Below, piece after piece: positions 20,071 to 30,310 of a stretch of 64,000 nt of DNA. Under the pieces are notes generated by a model. That model saw only the letters and a list, made by a program, of their open reading frames with translations. It made no database searches and had not been told where the DNA came from. Location: NCBI GenBank assembly GCA_001970955.1, contig MPUH01000127.1, positions 1 to 64,000 of the forward strand. The letters run 5' to 3'. Positions within the stretch are counted from its first letter, which is position 1. Every line of letters begins with the position of its first letter. The DNA comes from Stentor coeruleus (lineage: Eukaryota; Ciliophora; Heterotrichea; Heterotrichida; Stentoridae). The position numbers and the translations under genes were made by a program.

Positions 20071-20742
20071 AATTTATCTTTTTCACTCAACTTATTTCCT
20101 TAAAAATCACTACTTCTCAACCTTTTTTATCAAAATCTCCTCCTTTAATTTCCCTAACACCTACCTTCTCAATCCATCACAATCCATATTTCTCAACACA
20201 AAATTTCATACAAAAAAAAAATCCCAAAATCCAACTTCAAAAAAATCATTTCTAAACTATTCCATCCAAACATCAACAAACCTTTATTCATACCTTCAAC
20301 ACACAAATTCATCTTATACTTACCTATCTAAAAATTTTTGACATATTATAATATGAGTGGCGCTTACCAGGGAAAACTCGACGCAGCCGGAAATGTGAAT
20401 CCTCANCAATTTATCTTTTTCACTCAACTTATTTCCTTAAAAATCACTACTTCTCAACCTTCTTTATCAAAATCTCCTCCTTTAATTTCCCTAACACCTA
20501 CCTTCTCAATCCATCACAATCCATATTTCTCAACACAAAATTTCATACAAAAAAAAAATCCCAAAATCCAACTTCAAAAAAATCATTTCTAAACTATTCC
20601 ATCCAAACATCAACAAACCTTTATTCATACCTTCAACACACAAATTCATCTTATACTTACCTATCTAAAAATTTTTGACATATTATAATATGAGTGGCGC
20701 TTACCAGGGAAAACTCGACGCAGCCGGAAATGTGAATCCTCA
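20071..20742. repeat. Duplicated 335-bp segment with false CCT2 start, N at 20406
   Basis: Copies 20071-20405 and 20408-20742 flank an N and differ by at least one base. The left copy includes the first 18 codons of CCT2 (from ATG 20353), then breaks at the N. It is a duplicate of the true CCT2 start, not a second gene. The sequence upstream (19887-20070) is intergenic and becomes C-rich and G-poor. Confidence 0.88.
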
Positions 20743-22312
20743 AATCCTCAGTGAAGAAGCTGAAGATTCACGTGGAGAAATGGCAAGGATGAGTTCATTT
20801 GTCGGAGCTATAGCTGTAGCTGATCTTGTAAAGACAACCTTGGGGCCAAAAGGTATGGACAAAATTCTCAAGTCCGCTGATCCGAATGAACAGAAAATCA
20901 CTGTGACAAATGATGGTGCAACAATCCTTAAATCCCTTTTTGTTGATAACCCAGCAGCTAAGATTTTAATTGATATTTCAAAAACTCAAGATGATGAAGT
21001 TGGTGATGGGACCACAACTGTAGCTGTATTTGCAGGGGAATTATTGAGAGAAGCTGAACAATTGATATTACAAAAAATACACCCACAAATTATTATACAA
21101 GGCTGGAGACTTGCTGTTGCTGAAGCTAGGAAAACTTTGTTGAGTCTTGCCTGGGATAACAATACTGATGATGATGCTTTTAGAAAAGATTTAGAAAATG
21201 TTGTAGGGACAACTCTGAGTTCTAAGCTTTTGGTTCAAGAAAAAGAACACTTTATTTCTTTAGCTGTAGACTCAGTACTAAGACTTAAAGGTAGTGATGA
21301 CTTGAAACTCATTCAAGTAATTAAAAAAGCTGGTGGGAATTTAAAAGACTCTTTTTTGGCAGATGGGTTTATTCTAGAAAAAAAAATCAGTAATGGCTCA
21401 GTACATTCAATACAAAACCCAAGCATCATGGTTGCCAACTCTTCCATGGATTATGACAAAATTAAAATCTTTGGATCTAAAGTCAAAGTCGACAGTATTG
21501 AAAAAGTTGCAGAAATCGAAGCTGCAGAAAGGGAAAAAATGCGCCGAAAAGTTGACAAAATCCTCTCATATGGGCCAAATGTTTTCATAAACAGACAACT
21601 TATATATGATTATCCAGAAAGTTTAATGGTAGAAAAAGGAGTTATGGTCATTGAACATGCTGATTTTGATGGTGTTGAAAGACTCTCAGCAGTTCTTGGA
21701 GCAGATATTCTGTCAACTTTTGATAACCCTGATCCAAGCAAACTTGGTTCATGTGGGACAATTGAAGAAATTATTATAGGAGAAGATAAAGCTATATCAT
21801 TTAAAAATTGTCAAGAAGGTAGAGCTTCAACTATAGTCCTTCGTGGAGCAAGTTCTCATTTATTAGATGAAGCAGAAAGAAGTTTACATGATGCTTTATG
21901 TGTTTTGATACAGACAATCAAAAATAAAAAAGTTATTTTTGGAGGTGGGCACAGTGAAGTTGCTATGTCTAATGCTACTGATGCTTTAGCTAAGACAATC
22001 CCTGGGAAGAAATCTTTGGCTGTTGAAGCTTTTGGTAGAGCTTTAAGGAAACTTCCAACAATAATTGCTGATAATGGAGGGTTTGATAGTTCTGAATTAG
22101 TCTCGGAATTAAGAGCAGCAGTGAATAATGGGTCGAAAACTGCAGGAATTGATATGAACAAAGGAGTACTTGGGGATATGAGAGAATTAGGGATTAAAGA
22201 ATGTTTGAGGGTTAAGGAACAAGCTTTGCTATCAGCATCTGAAGCTGCGGAGATGATTTTGAGAGTTGATGAAATTGTCACTTGCGCTCCAAGAAAAAGA
22301 GAAGGTTATTAG
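20690..22312 (+). CDS. CCT2: Chaperonin TCP-1/CCT subunit beta
   Basis: A 540-residue subunit of the cytosolic CCT/TRiC chaperonin, which folds actin, tubulin and other proteins. The start is ATG 20690 (MSGAYQGKL). Group II chaperonin motifs are present: [12 protein letters not shown] (ATP site), [21 protein letters not shown] with the catalytic Asp of GDGTT, and the C-terminal [44 protein letters not shown] and the end [14 protein letters not shown] are diagnostic for the beta subunit. Length is normal (535-540). No introns; TAG stop. A ciliate needs large tubulin-folding capacity. Confidence 0.96.
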   Translation: MSGAYQGKLDAAGNVNPQILSEEAEDSRGEMARMSSFVGAIAVADLVKTTLGPKGMDKILKSADPNEQKITVTNDGATILKSLFVDNPAAKILIDISKTQDDEVGDGTTTVAVFAGELLREAEQLILQKIHPQIIIQGWRLAVAEARKTLLSLAWDNNTDDDAFRKDLENVVGTTLSSKLLVQEKEHFISLAVDSVLRLKGSDDLKLIQVIKKAGGNLKDSFLADGFILEKKISNGSVHSIQNPSIMVANSSMDYDKIKIFGSKVKVDSIEKVAEIEAAEREKMRRKVDKILSYGPNVFINRQLIYDYPESLMVEKGVMVIEHADFDGVERLSAVLGADILSTFDNPDPSKLGSCGTIEEIIIGEDKAISFKNCQEGRASTIVLRGASSHLLDEAERSLHDALCVLIQTIKNKKVIFGGGHSEVAMSNATDALAKTIPGKKSLAVEAFGRALRKLPTIIADNGGFDSSELVSELRAAVNNGSKTAGIDMNKGVLGDMRELGIKECLRVKEQALLSASEAAEMILRVDEIVTCAPRKREGY

Positions 22313-22402
22313 ATATTAGTAATATTAGTTGGATGAAATGGGTATTGGTTTTGAAGAAGGTTTTTTTTAAGTGTTTTTTGAATATTAGGTTTTGGGTTAG
22401 GA

Positions 22403-23380
22403 TTAAGATATGATATCATCATAATCAAAATCTGAAATATCAGATTCATCAGTAACTATTCTATTCGCATGATTTCTCAAATAGCTCTTAGCATTAAATC
22501 TTTGAACTTTAGTTCTTGATTGAAGTTTTTTAGAATTATTATTTTTAACTCTCAACAACTCTTTATTTGGATCATGTGATGATCTTACATTAGGATCAGT
22601 AGGACATTCTAAAGTATCATGATCTTTACATTTGCAATTCTATATAATAAATACAGAGCAGTAAATATATTTTTTAGAATCTTTAGCAAGTTCTTCCATT
22701 TCTTCAATAGAAACATGCTTAGTTATTAAGCAACCTTCAGTATCAGGTCCTATTTTACCACAACAGAACCATAAATTATTGATAATTTTAGCTTTATGAT
22801 GTTTGCATGACCATGAAAAGTTTAAACTTGGCTTAAACACTTTCTGGCATAAACCACACAATTGTTCTGTTGGGTCTGAAAAAATCAAACTAAGTCGAGT
22901 ATTTCTTCTATGCCTTTCAATTTCATTGGTAAAGTAAAAAATTCTCAGTTCTAAAGCGTCGTTTTTTTCAGTGATGTTTTGGTTTTTGATTTTGAGATCT
23001 GCGATTTCTTTATTAAGTACTTTTATTTGATTTTCTAAAGGCTTAATGATCATAAACTGATTTTTGTTTATTGAAAATTTAACAGTTCTAACAATATCTG
23101 AATCCAAAAGCAGCGACTCTGTCATTTCAACATTTTTCCTAATATCAATTTCGAAATTGTTCACATGCTCAGCTATTATCCTGCAAATCTTAATAAATTT
23201 CATAGATGTTTCATCAGAAAAATAATAAAAATTCACAAAAGTTCCAAGAGCCATAAATGATTCATAAAGCCCTTTAAGTTGTTCTGATATCAGTTCATGC
23301 TGAAATACCAACAAAGAATTATAATGCTGTAATTCAGCTATTCGATATTTATACTTGTGTATTTTGGTTAAAGAAAACAT
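22403..23380 (-). CDS. Coiled-coil protein with C-terminal Cys/His cluster
   Basis: A 320-residue product if started at ATG 23380 and spliced at a 15-nt intron (22640-22654); TAA stop. The N-terminal 150 residues form coiled coil (QHYNSLLVFQHELISEQ; LNKEIADLKIKNQNITEKN). A Cys/His cluster follows, LCGLCQKVFKP..WSCKHHKAKI..LWFCCGK..EGCLITKHVS, and after the intron NCKCKDH. This suggests a structural zinc-binding module. I do not recognise the family. The start overlaps the end of the upstream coiled-coil frame by 13 bases, which is unusual here and suggests that both frames are one gene. Convergent with CCT2. Confidence 0.7.
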
Positions 23381-24015
23381 ATAAATAAAAATCGGATATC
23401 TATTTCCTCTTTTTCTTTTCCTAATTCCTGTCTAACATTACTCAATTCTTTTAAACAATCTTCATACAACTGTTTATAAGTATTTTTTTCCTCTAAACCC
23501 AACGACTGGCTAAATTTCAAATTTTTTATCTGTTTATTTAGCTCATTATTCTCAAAAAGCAAAATTTTAACATTTGTTTCACTGACTCTATACAAGTTTT
23601 CATATTTTTCATCATCTTGCTGACTACCTTTTTGCTTAGATTCTTCTAATTTTATAGACAGTTCCTGATTGAGTTTATTAATTTTTTTAAGTCTTTCATT
23701 GAGCTTTGAACTTAGTAGTAATTCTTCTGTTATAATACCTTTTGAACGAGATAAGTCAAATGCTGTCCCATGTTTTTCATGTCTATGTTTTGTTGATCGT
23801 GATCTTATTTCTTGATTAAACATTGGGATTATGTAATTTTTTACTACTTCAGCAGCTACTTCTGGGTTTATTATACGAGGCTGGTTCTTTCGGGTTTTTA
23901 AGGTTTGGGTGATTTTTGGTGAATGAGATTTTTCGGTATAGAGAGTTGGGCTTTGGGAGTCTCTTGCTATTTTTGTGATGTTCCTCGCTCTTGTAAAACT
24001 TTTAGTTGATTTCAT
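23368..24015 (-). CDS. Coiled-coil protein, probably N-terminal part of the next frame
   Basis: A 215-codon frame from ATG 24015 to TAA. The first 60 residues are basic and Ser/Thr-rich. Residues 95-210 are strongly coiled-coil (ERLKKINKLNQELSIKLEES, LLFENNELNKQIKNLKF). The last few residues (FLFICFL) look unlike the rest, as if the true frame had already changed. The next frame, again coiled coil, begins 13 bases before this one stops. A 14-nt GT...AG stretch near 23420 would restore the frame but is one base too short for this genome and would delete good coiled coil. A base lost in assembly is as likely. Confidence 0.7.
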   Translation of the reverse strand: MKSTKSFTRARNITKIARDSQSPTLYTEKSHSPKITQTLKTRKNQPRIINPEVAAEVVKNYIIPMFNQEIRSRSTKHRHEKHGTAFDLSRSKGIITEELLLSSKLNERLKKINKLNQELSIKLEESKQKGSQQDDEKYENLYRVSETNVKILLFENNELNKQIKNLKFSQSLGLEEKNTYKQLYEDCLKELSNVRQELGKEKEEIDIRFLFICFL

Positions 24016-24418
24016 TTATATTTTTAATGTGGAAATGAGTAAGATGGACTGAAAGTTATCATGGCTTTAGGAATTTTTAGTAAATTATATGGAAAATAGG
24101 TTTTTATTATAAAGGAGTTGGATTTTGTTGTGTGAATGTGTTTTAGGTTTTTTTGAGAAGGGATAAAAGGATTTGATATGCTAAAATTACAGATGAAAAC
24201 AGAAGTAAATTAAATTTTAATTCGCCTTAAGAAATCGATTGAAATTAAGTAATTTACTTTTGTTAAAGTGTTGATTTACAAGTAAAATACATGTTTAATT
24301 TTTGATTTCTCTACTTTTATATTAAGCTATAAAGGTTATAAGATAATAAAGCTTATACACCATCTCGCTTTCTAATTTCCCAACATCTCTTTATATAAAA
24401 AGTTCTGATTACATATAA
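24016..24418. promoter_or_regulatory. Divergent spacer upstream of alpha-SNAP
   Basis: A 403-base region between a minus-strand and a plus-strand gene. The left part is G-rich/C-poor, the right part from about 24300 C-rich/G-poor. Promoters of both genes must lie here; no motif is recognised. Confidence 0.45.
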
Positions 24419-25318
24419 ATGGCTGAAGACAACTACGCTAAAAGGGCTAAAGAAGCATTCGCACAAGGCGAAAAGAAACTCAAGCCTGGGGTTTTCGGGA
24501 AAATGTTCTCAAACAAAGACGATCGCATGGACGAAGCATCAGAGCTTTTCAAGCAAGCGGCAAATTTTTACCGCCTAGCCAAAGATTGTAATTAACATAC
24601 AGTTCAGAACTCTTCAGCTGCTTTCGTAAAATGTGCAGAATGTAAGCCAGAAGAAGCAGCAAATTACTTTTCTGAAGCAGGAAATGTTCTAAGAAAAGTT
24701 AACACGGCAGAAGCAATTACATACTATAACAGAGCTGTAGAAATAATGGTTTCAGGAGGAAGAATTTCCATGGCTGCGAGGTTACGAAAACAAATTGCTG
24801 AGATTTATGAAGCTGATGAAATGCTTGGATTAGCTGTAGAAAACTATGCACATGCTGCAGAATTATATGAAATGGATAATGGGGATAGTACAGCGAATTC
24901 ATGTCATTTAAAAGTGGCTGAACTATCAACATTTGAATCTTTAGAAAGCAATGTGATCCTTAAGGCTATCAAGCTATTTGAAGATGTGGCAGATCGTTAT
25001 TTAATGCACACTTTGACAAGGTATTCAGCTAAAGATTGTTACTTTAAAGCTGTTTTGTTGTATTTGTCTAATGATGATACAATTGGGGCTGAAAACGCTA
25101 CTGGAAAATATAGTTTGAAAGACCCAAGTTTTGAGACAAGTAGAGAAAACAAACTAATAAAAGATATTTTGACAGCAACAAGAGCAGAAGATATAGGGTC
25201 GTTTGAGAATATATTATTCCAATTCAACAAAATAACACCTTTAGATAGATGGAAGACTAAAGTGCTATTAAAAGCAAAGAGTTTTATTAATAGAGAAAAT
25301 GAAGAAGATTTTAGTTAG
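24419..25318 (+). CDS. NAPA: Alpha-SNAP, SNARE disassembly adaptor
   Basis: Soluble NSF attachment protein: it binds assembled SNARE bundles and recruits NSF to take them apart after membrane fusion. The start ATG 24419 gives MAEDNYAKRAKEAFAQGEKK; a 15-nt intron at 24588-24602 lies in the N-terminal quarter. The spliced product is 294 residues, matching animal alpha-SNAP (295). TPR-like helical repeats are visible: DEASELFKQAANFYRLAKD, AAFVKCAECKPEEAANYFSEA, AITYYNRAVEI, AARLRKQIAEIYE. Most of the conserved N-terminal sheet, including GVFGKMF in the membrane-attachment loop, lies before the intron. TAG stop. Confidence 0.95.
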
Positions 25319-25457
25319 TTTAGATGATAAGGTAAATACTAAATGAATTTCTCACTAAGAAGAAAAGTGTTAAAAACAATTGATTTGTATTGCAGAATAT
25401 CCGCCCCTAGGGTAAAGGTATTATTCCTTTTATACTTTTTTTTTATTCAAATGCAGA

Positions 25458-25584
25458 GATGATTTGTATTAGTAAAAATTTTAAGAGTAATATAAAGTAC
25501 ATTATATGTTAATTATTACCNGATGATTTGTATTAGTAAAAATTTTAAGAGTAATATAAAGTACATTATATGTTAATTATTACC
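25458..25584. repeat. Duplicated 63-bp segment around N at 25521
   Basis: Identical copies 25458-25520 and 25522-25584 flank a single N, between the alpha-SNAP end and the stop of the next gene on the other strand. The right copy contains that gene's stop. Same signature as the other joins. Confidence 0.85.
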
Positions 25585-26049
25585 TTCATAGCGTGCTAAT
25601 AAAAATGACTCTACTCTGCTTATGTTTAAACTTGATGAGAAACCCTTTATTGATACACGACCAAGGTTTAATGATATTTTATTCGTCTTTGGAGAAAAGC
25701 AGGTATGTAAGTATCTTAGACCTTTTTCTTTGGTCATCAAAAGCACTGCTGTAAGTCTTTCAATCATTTTCTTGTAGTGAAGGATTTCTTTGCTTATAAC
25801 TTCCATGCCCATATCTTGAGGGATAAAGTCAAGAAATTTTATAATTTCTAAGTGTTCAGCGTTAATTCTGTGTGAAAATTACTCTGCTTTCGGAATTGCA
25901 AATTCATAATCAAAATGATCTTTGCATATCTCGAAAAGAGTCAAAAGCTCAGCATTAAGTTCTTCATGTACTTCAATATCTTTACTTAAGTAATTTAGTG
26001 ACTTGAATTCTTCCCATAAAGAGCCTGAAAAATGTGATGAAGAGTCCAT
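25573..26049 (-). CDS. Unknown small protein (153 aa), one 15-nt intron
   Basis: I do not recognise it. Splicing a 15-nt intron at 25868-25882 joins two frames into 153 residues starting MDSSSHFSGSLWEEFKSLNY. The protein is mostly helical with alternating acidic and hydrophobic residues (IEVHEELNAELLTLFEICKD) and a basic second half (LLMTKEKGLRYLHTCFSPKT). The intron phase and its 15-nt length fit others in the window, so the gene is credible. The TAA stop lies inside a duplicated assembly segment, so the last residues could be affected. It is convergent with alpha-SNAP. Confidence 0.7.
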
Positions 26050-26667
26050 TTAATACTTTCAGTTTATATTAGTATAGGATAAAATTTAATATGTTATTTT
26101 AGATAATATATATGAATATTTTATGTCCTTGCAGATAAATTCTATTTTTAATAGAGTTTGCATATCAAATAAGTGCCTGCAATAAAAAATGTTATGATTC
26201 CTGATTTAGAACCAACATAATATACAATTTGCTTACTTGATAAGAAAATCAATAAAAATATAAAACACAACATAATTTCTAGTGTGAAAAAAAAATTCAC
26301 CAATTCAAATCGTAAAGTCTCAATTCCATAATAATCGCATCATATATCAACTACTAGCCTATCTTCCTATAATAAAACCTACAAAAATTCACACTTTCTG
26401 TTAATATTTCATAAAAACATCATCTCATACTCCATTTTCAGCATATTTTTTTCAACAATTCCCTTAATTTTATGTATATATTCAAAAAATATTTATATAT
26501 TTTCTCTAATAAACTATAGCAAAAACAACAAAAATCTCAATTCTAATTTGACATTATATCTAATCCTAGCATATTGTTATATAAAATATAATAAATTCCA
26601 AATCTCTAACTTAATCAAAATATCAACCAGCTATTTTTCCAGTTCATTTTTTATTAGGCTATATTTA
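26050..26667. promoter_or_regulatory. Divergent spacer upstream of ZnT gene
   Basis: Region of 618 bases, AT-rich; C-rich and G-poor in its right half toward the zinc transporter start. An open frame upstream of 26668 lacks an ATG until there. No other feature is supported. Confidence 0.45.
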
Positions 26668-27774
26668 ATGAATAGCAAATCTCATGATAAGGTCGACCAA
26701 GTAGAAAATGTTCAAACAGGAATTAGCAAAAAGTTCACCTTACATCAAAAAAGTACAAAAAAATACCTTAGGAGGCTGTACTTTAACCTCGTTATTTGCA
26801 CATGTTTCATGACAGGCGAAATAGTTGGAGGTATTGTATCCGGTTCAATAGCTATCCTAACTGATGCTTTTCATATCTTTACCGACATTTTAGGATTCTT
26901 AATATCCATAGCAAGTTTACATATAACACGAAAGCCTGCAACTTTTAAATTGACTTTTGGATTTTATAGAGCTGAAGTTCTTGGAGCTGTCTTAAGTATC
27001 GCCTTGATTTGGGGATTAACAGCATGGCTTGTATCAGAAGCTATTATAAGAATGATTTCACCGGCAACTGTTGATGGGCTAATTATGTTAGTTACAGCAT
27101 GTGGAGGATTAGCTGGGAATATTATAATGGGAATTGTGCTTATTAATGCAGATCCAGAACAAGTTGATACTGAGGAGGAGGAGGATGAGAAGAATGAAGG
27201 CTCTACTGGGAAGGGAGAAAATGCAGAAAACGTAGAAAACGCGGAAAACTCAGAAAAATTAAATGAAGGTAAAAATACAAAGAAAAAATCTAAAAGCTTA
27301 AATATGAGAGCTTCTATTATTCATGTAATAGGAGATAGTATTCAAAGTATAGGAGTTATTATCGCTGGAGGGATAATATATTCTAATCCAGATTACAAAC
27401 GGGCAGACCCAGTATGCACACTACTTTTTTGTATTGTTGTGCTTGGGACAACTGTTCCTATCCTTAAAGATTGCATAAAAATCCTTATGGAAACTACTCC
27501 TTCTGATGTTGATATAAGTGAAATATCAAAGTCAATAAAAGAAGTAAAAACTATATAGATTGATGAAGTTATTGATGTACACGATATACATGTTTGGAGT
27601 TTAAGTTCTGGTAAGGTATCATTTTCTTGTCATATTGTTTCGAACAACCCAAATTATGTACTTGAAAATGCTACGAAATTGCTTAAAGAGAAGTTCCATA
27701 TAGGACATCTAACAATACAAATTGAGGCTGGAGATAGTAGCATAGAATTTACTTGTGAAAATGACTTGCATTAA
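26668..27774 (+). CDS. SLC30A: ZnT-type zinc transporter (cation diffusion facilitator), copy 1
   Basis: A 363-residue CDF transporter exporting Zn2+ from the cytosol to a vesicle or outside in exchange for protons. Six membrane segments are visible. The two metal-site motifs are intact: HxxxD in TM2 (DAFHIFTDILGF) and in TM5 (HVIGDSIQSIGV). These HD/HD ligands mark zinc-specific ZnT2/3/8-type members. The loop between TM4 and TM5 is acidic (EEEEDEKNEG) and not His-rich. A 15-nt intron at 27544-27558 precedes the C-terminal metal-sensing domain (DVHDIHVWSLSSGKVSFSCH). TAA stop. It is paired with a closely similar gene 600 bases downstream. Confidence 0.95.
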
Positions 27775-28372
27775 CTAGTAATAAAGTAAATTAGATTATT
27801 CTTATTAGGAATAGGAATATGCTTTATTTTATTAAACTACATATTTTTCAATATCAAATAATACGTTATAGAAATGCGAAGTTTTAAAGCGAAAAATCAT
27901 TTTCTGATTCTTCATAAATTTTAGTTTAAATTAACGATATTTTTTAATATCAATTTATTTATACCTTATTCATACCAAATTTTTATCATCCATGGCTCAT
28001 TAACACTATATTCCCACTTTATTTTGCATCATATTTTCAAATAGACTCCGATATTTATATAAAATTCCTCAGCACTAATTTCCTAATTGATTTTAATTAC
28101 CTACAATCTCTCCTAATAATCCTTATCCCTACCATAAACTCCCAATCAAATAAAAACTTATATTCTAACCCTAATAGCAAATTCTCCAATTATCTTTAAT
28201 ATCAGTTTTAAATTCCTATATATAGCTTAAATAAAAAACCAAACATACCATAAATCTTACAATAAAATCTTCTATCTTTTGACTAGTATTACAATATATA
28301 AAAATTTCTATGACTAGTCATATAATATTTCATCAGCAAAAATTCCAGTTTATATAATCAAAAAGTTTATAA
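27775..28372. other. Intergenic between the two ZnT genes
   Basis: AT-rich spacer; C-rich toward the second gene. Presumably the promoter of copy 2. No coding feature seen. Confidence 0.5.
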
Positions 28373-29476
28373 ATGGAGTCAATAAACAGAGCAGAATCCA
28401 TAGACAGCACAGATATTTTGAAGATGCCTGAAGCAGAAAGTCCAATTCTTCCTACAACCTTAGAACCATTGAATATCTCTAAACATGTAAGTCAATCATT
28501 TATCCTTCATCAGCAAAACTCTAAAAAATATTTGAGTAGGCTATATTGTAACCTTGCATTTTCTGTAGTATTTATGTTTTGTGAAATTGCTGGAGGGATA
28601 ATTTCAGGTTCAATCGCTATATTGACTGATGCTTTTCATGTACTTACAGATGTTTTAGGTTTTTTAATAACAATAGCCAGTTTGCATTTTACAAGAAAGT
28701 CTCCAACATGGAGAATGTCATATGGTTACTATAGAGCTGAAGTAATGGGAGCATTATTAAGTATAGCTTTGATTTGGGGTCTAACAATCTGGTTGGTCTA
28801 TGAAGCTATAGCAAGGCTTATAAAACCACAATATGTAGATGGGCTTATTATGCTAATAACTGCTTGTGGAGGACTTGCTGGGAATGTGCTAATGGGAATT
28901 ATTCTAATAAAAACTAACCCAGATGAGATAAAAAATGAAAATGAATCCTTATTAGACAAATCAACAGACACATCTGATGGAACTAAACATAAACGAAGCT
29001 TAAACATGAGAGCTGCATTTATTCATGTTATTGGAGATAGCATACAAAGTATAGGAGTTATAATTGCAGGTGTTGTTATTTATGTTAAACCTGAATATAA
29101 AGAAGCAGATCCAGTTTGCACTTTACTTTTTTGTGTAGTAGTTCTTGGTACAACAATACCTATACTTAAAGATTGTATAAAAATTCTTATGGAAGCTTCA
29201 CCTGATGATATAAGTCTTGAACAAGTTATAAGAACACTTAAAACTGTAAATTTTATATAGATTGAAGAAGTTATGGATCTTCATGATTTCCATCTTTGGA
29301 GTTTAAGTGCAGGAAAACTTTCATTTAGTTGCCATTTTGTTACTAATGATCCGGCTACTGCATTGGAAAAAGCTAATAAAATTTTAAAGGAAGATTTTAA
29401 TATTGGACATATTACAATACAAACAGAGATTAGTGGGACAAATTCAGAGATACTATGTGAAAATGATCTTCATTAA
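28373..29476 (+). CDS. SLC30A: ZnT-type zinc transporter, tandem copy 2
   Basis: A 362-residue paralogue of the preceding gene, with the same TM2 (DAFHVLTDVLGF) and TM5 (HVIGDSIQSIGV) HD ligands and the same ending CENDLH. The 15-nt intron at 29246-29260 lies at the equivalent codon, so the duplication happened after the intron was gained. The TM4-TM5 loop is shorter and differs in sequence (NENESLLDKSTDTSDGT). Divergence is concentrated in the N-terminus and this loop, while the membrane core is highly conserved. TAA stop. Tandem duplication suggests dosage or compartment specialisation, which the sequence does not resolve. Confidence 0.95.
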
Positions 29477-30017
29477 TATAAAGTTTTAGTGTATGGATTT
29501 ATAAATTTAGAAAGGTTTAATATATGGCTTATGTGGATGTATGTCTAAAGATAAATTATGGATATGATTATAGTATGATCATAGGCTTTAAACTTGTTAT
29601 AAATTTTAAACATATACTCAATTAAAAATTATCTAAATATAAACAACCAGTACACATAAATTCTAGCAACTCAAAAAAGATCTAGCAAATCCTATAACCT
29701 GCATTTATAACTTATTTATACCATACTAATCATCTTCCTAAGCCATTAAAATCCTCTTCCTAAAACCCCTATATCATTTACAACTCCCAAAACTCTTCCA
29801 AATTCCATCATAACCATCTTATATTTTCAGCACTCAAATATTATTATCCCTAAAAAATAACAAAATCCTATCTTTTCAACAACTTTCTACAACCAAATCC
29901 AAAACATCAACCAAAATCTCTTTTCCTCATCATAAAACTTTCTCTCAGCTTCCTTTAATATCCTCAATCTCATTATCCATTCTTATATATACTCCTTTCA
30001 ACTTAAACCTTATCCTA
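29477..30017. other. Intergenic, convergent side
   Basis: Spacer of 541 bases between the second ZnT gene (plus) and a small minus-strand gene. G-rich just after the ZnT stop, then C-rich, as expected for two facing 3' flanks. No gene seen. Confidence 0.5.
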
Positions 30018-30281
30018 TTATTCAGCCTTCAAGGGTTGATAATCAGTGACGCGAACTTTCCCTTTCCTAATCTTAAACCCACAAGAAACAATAAATGTAA
30101 AAAAATAAATCGCTGCAGCTATAAATAATGATGCATAATGGTGTTTTCTTTCCTCTACCTTAAGTTCTTCAACATCAAAAAGACACAAAAACCCTATGTA
30201 AGTCTAAATATCTCATACCAAGATAATAAAGCCAGCCACTGACATAATGAGACAGTAGTTAACACAGAATCCCTGTGCCAT
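30018..30281 (-). CDS. Small two-TM protein, RNASEK/V-ATPase f-like
   Basis: A small 82-residue gene assembled from two exons by a 15-nt intron at 30204-30218. It has two hydrophobic segments (CLIMSVAGFIIL and SLFIAAAIYFFTFIVSC) joined by an acidic loop, and a basic tail (KIRKGKVRV). Architecture and the ...YxxxFIAAxIY... second segment resemble ribonuclease kappa, now known as V-ATPase subunit f. The similarity is by eye only. TAA stop. It lies 29 bases from the end of the Pumilio gene on the same strand. Alternative: an unrelated small membrane protein. Confidence 0.65.
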
Positions 30282-30310
30282 AATTTTACTAATATAAATT
30301 AATAATTTCA

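Noticed and set aside
20353-20592. Short frame repeating the first codons of CCT2
   Set aside because: It is the left copy of a 335-bp duplication broken by the N at 20406, and beyond the N it reads noncoding flank. Not a second gene.
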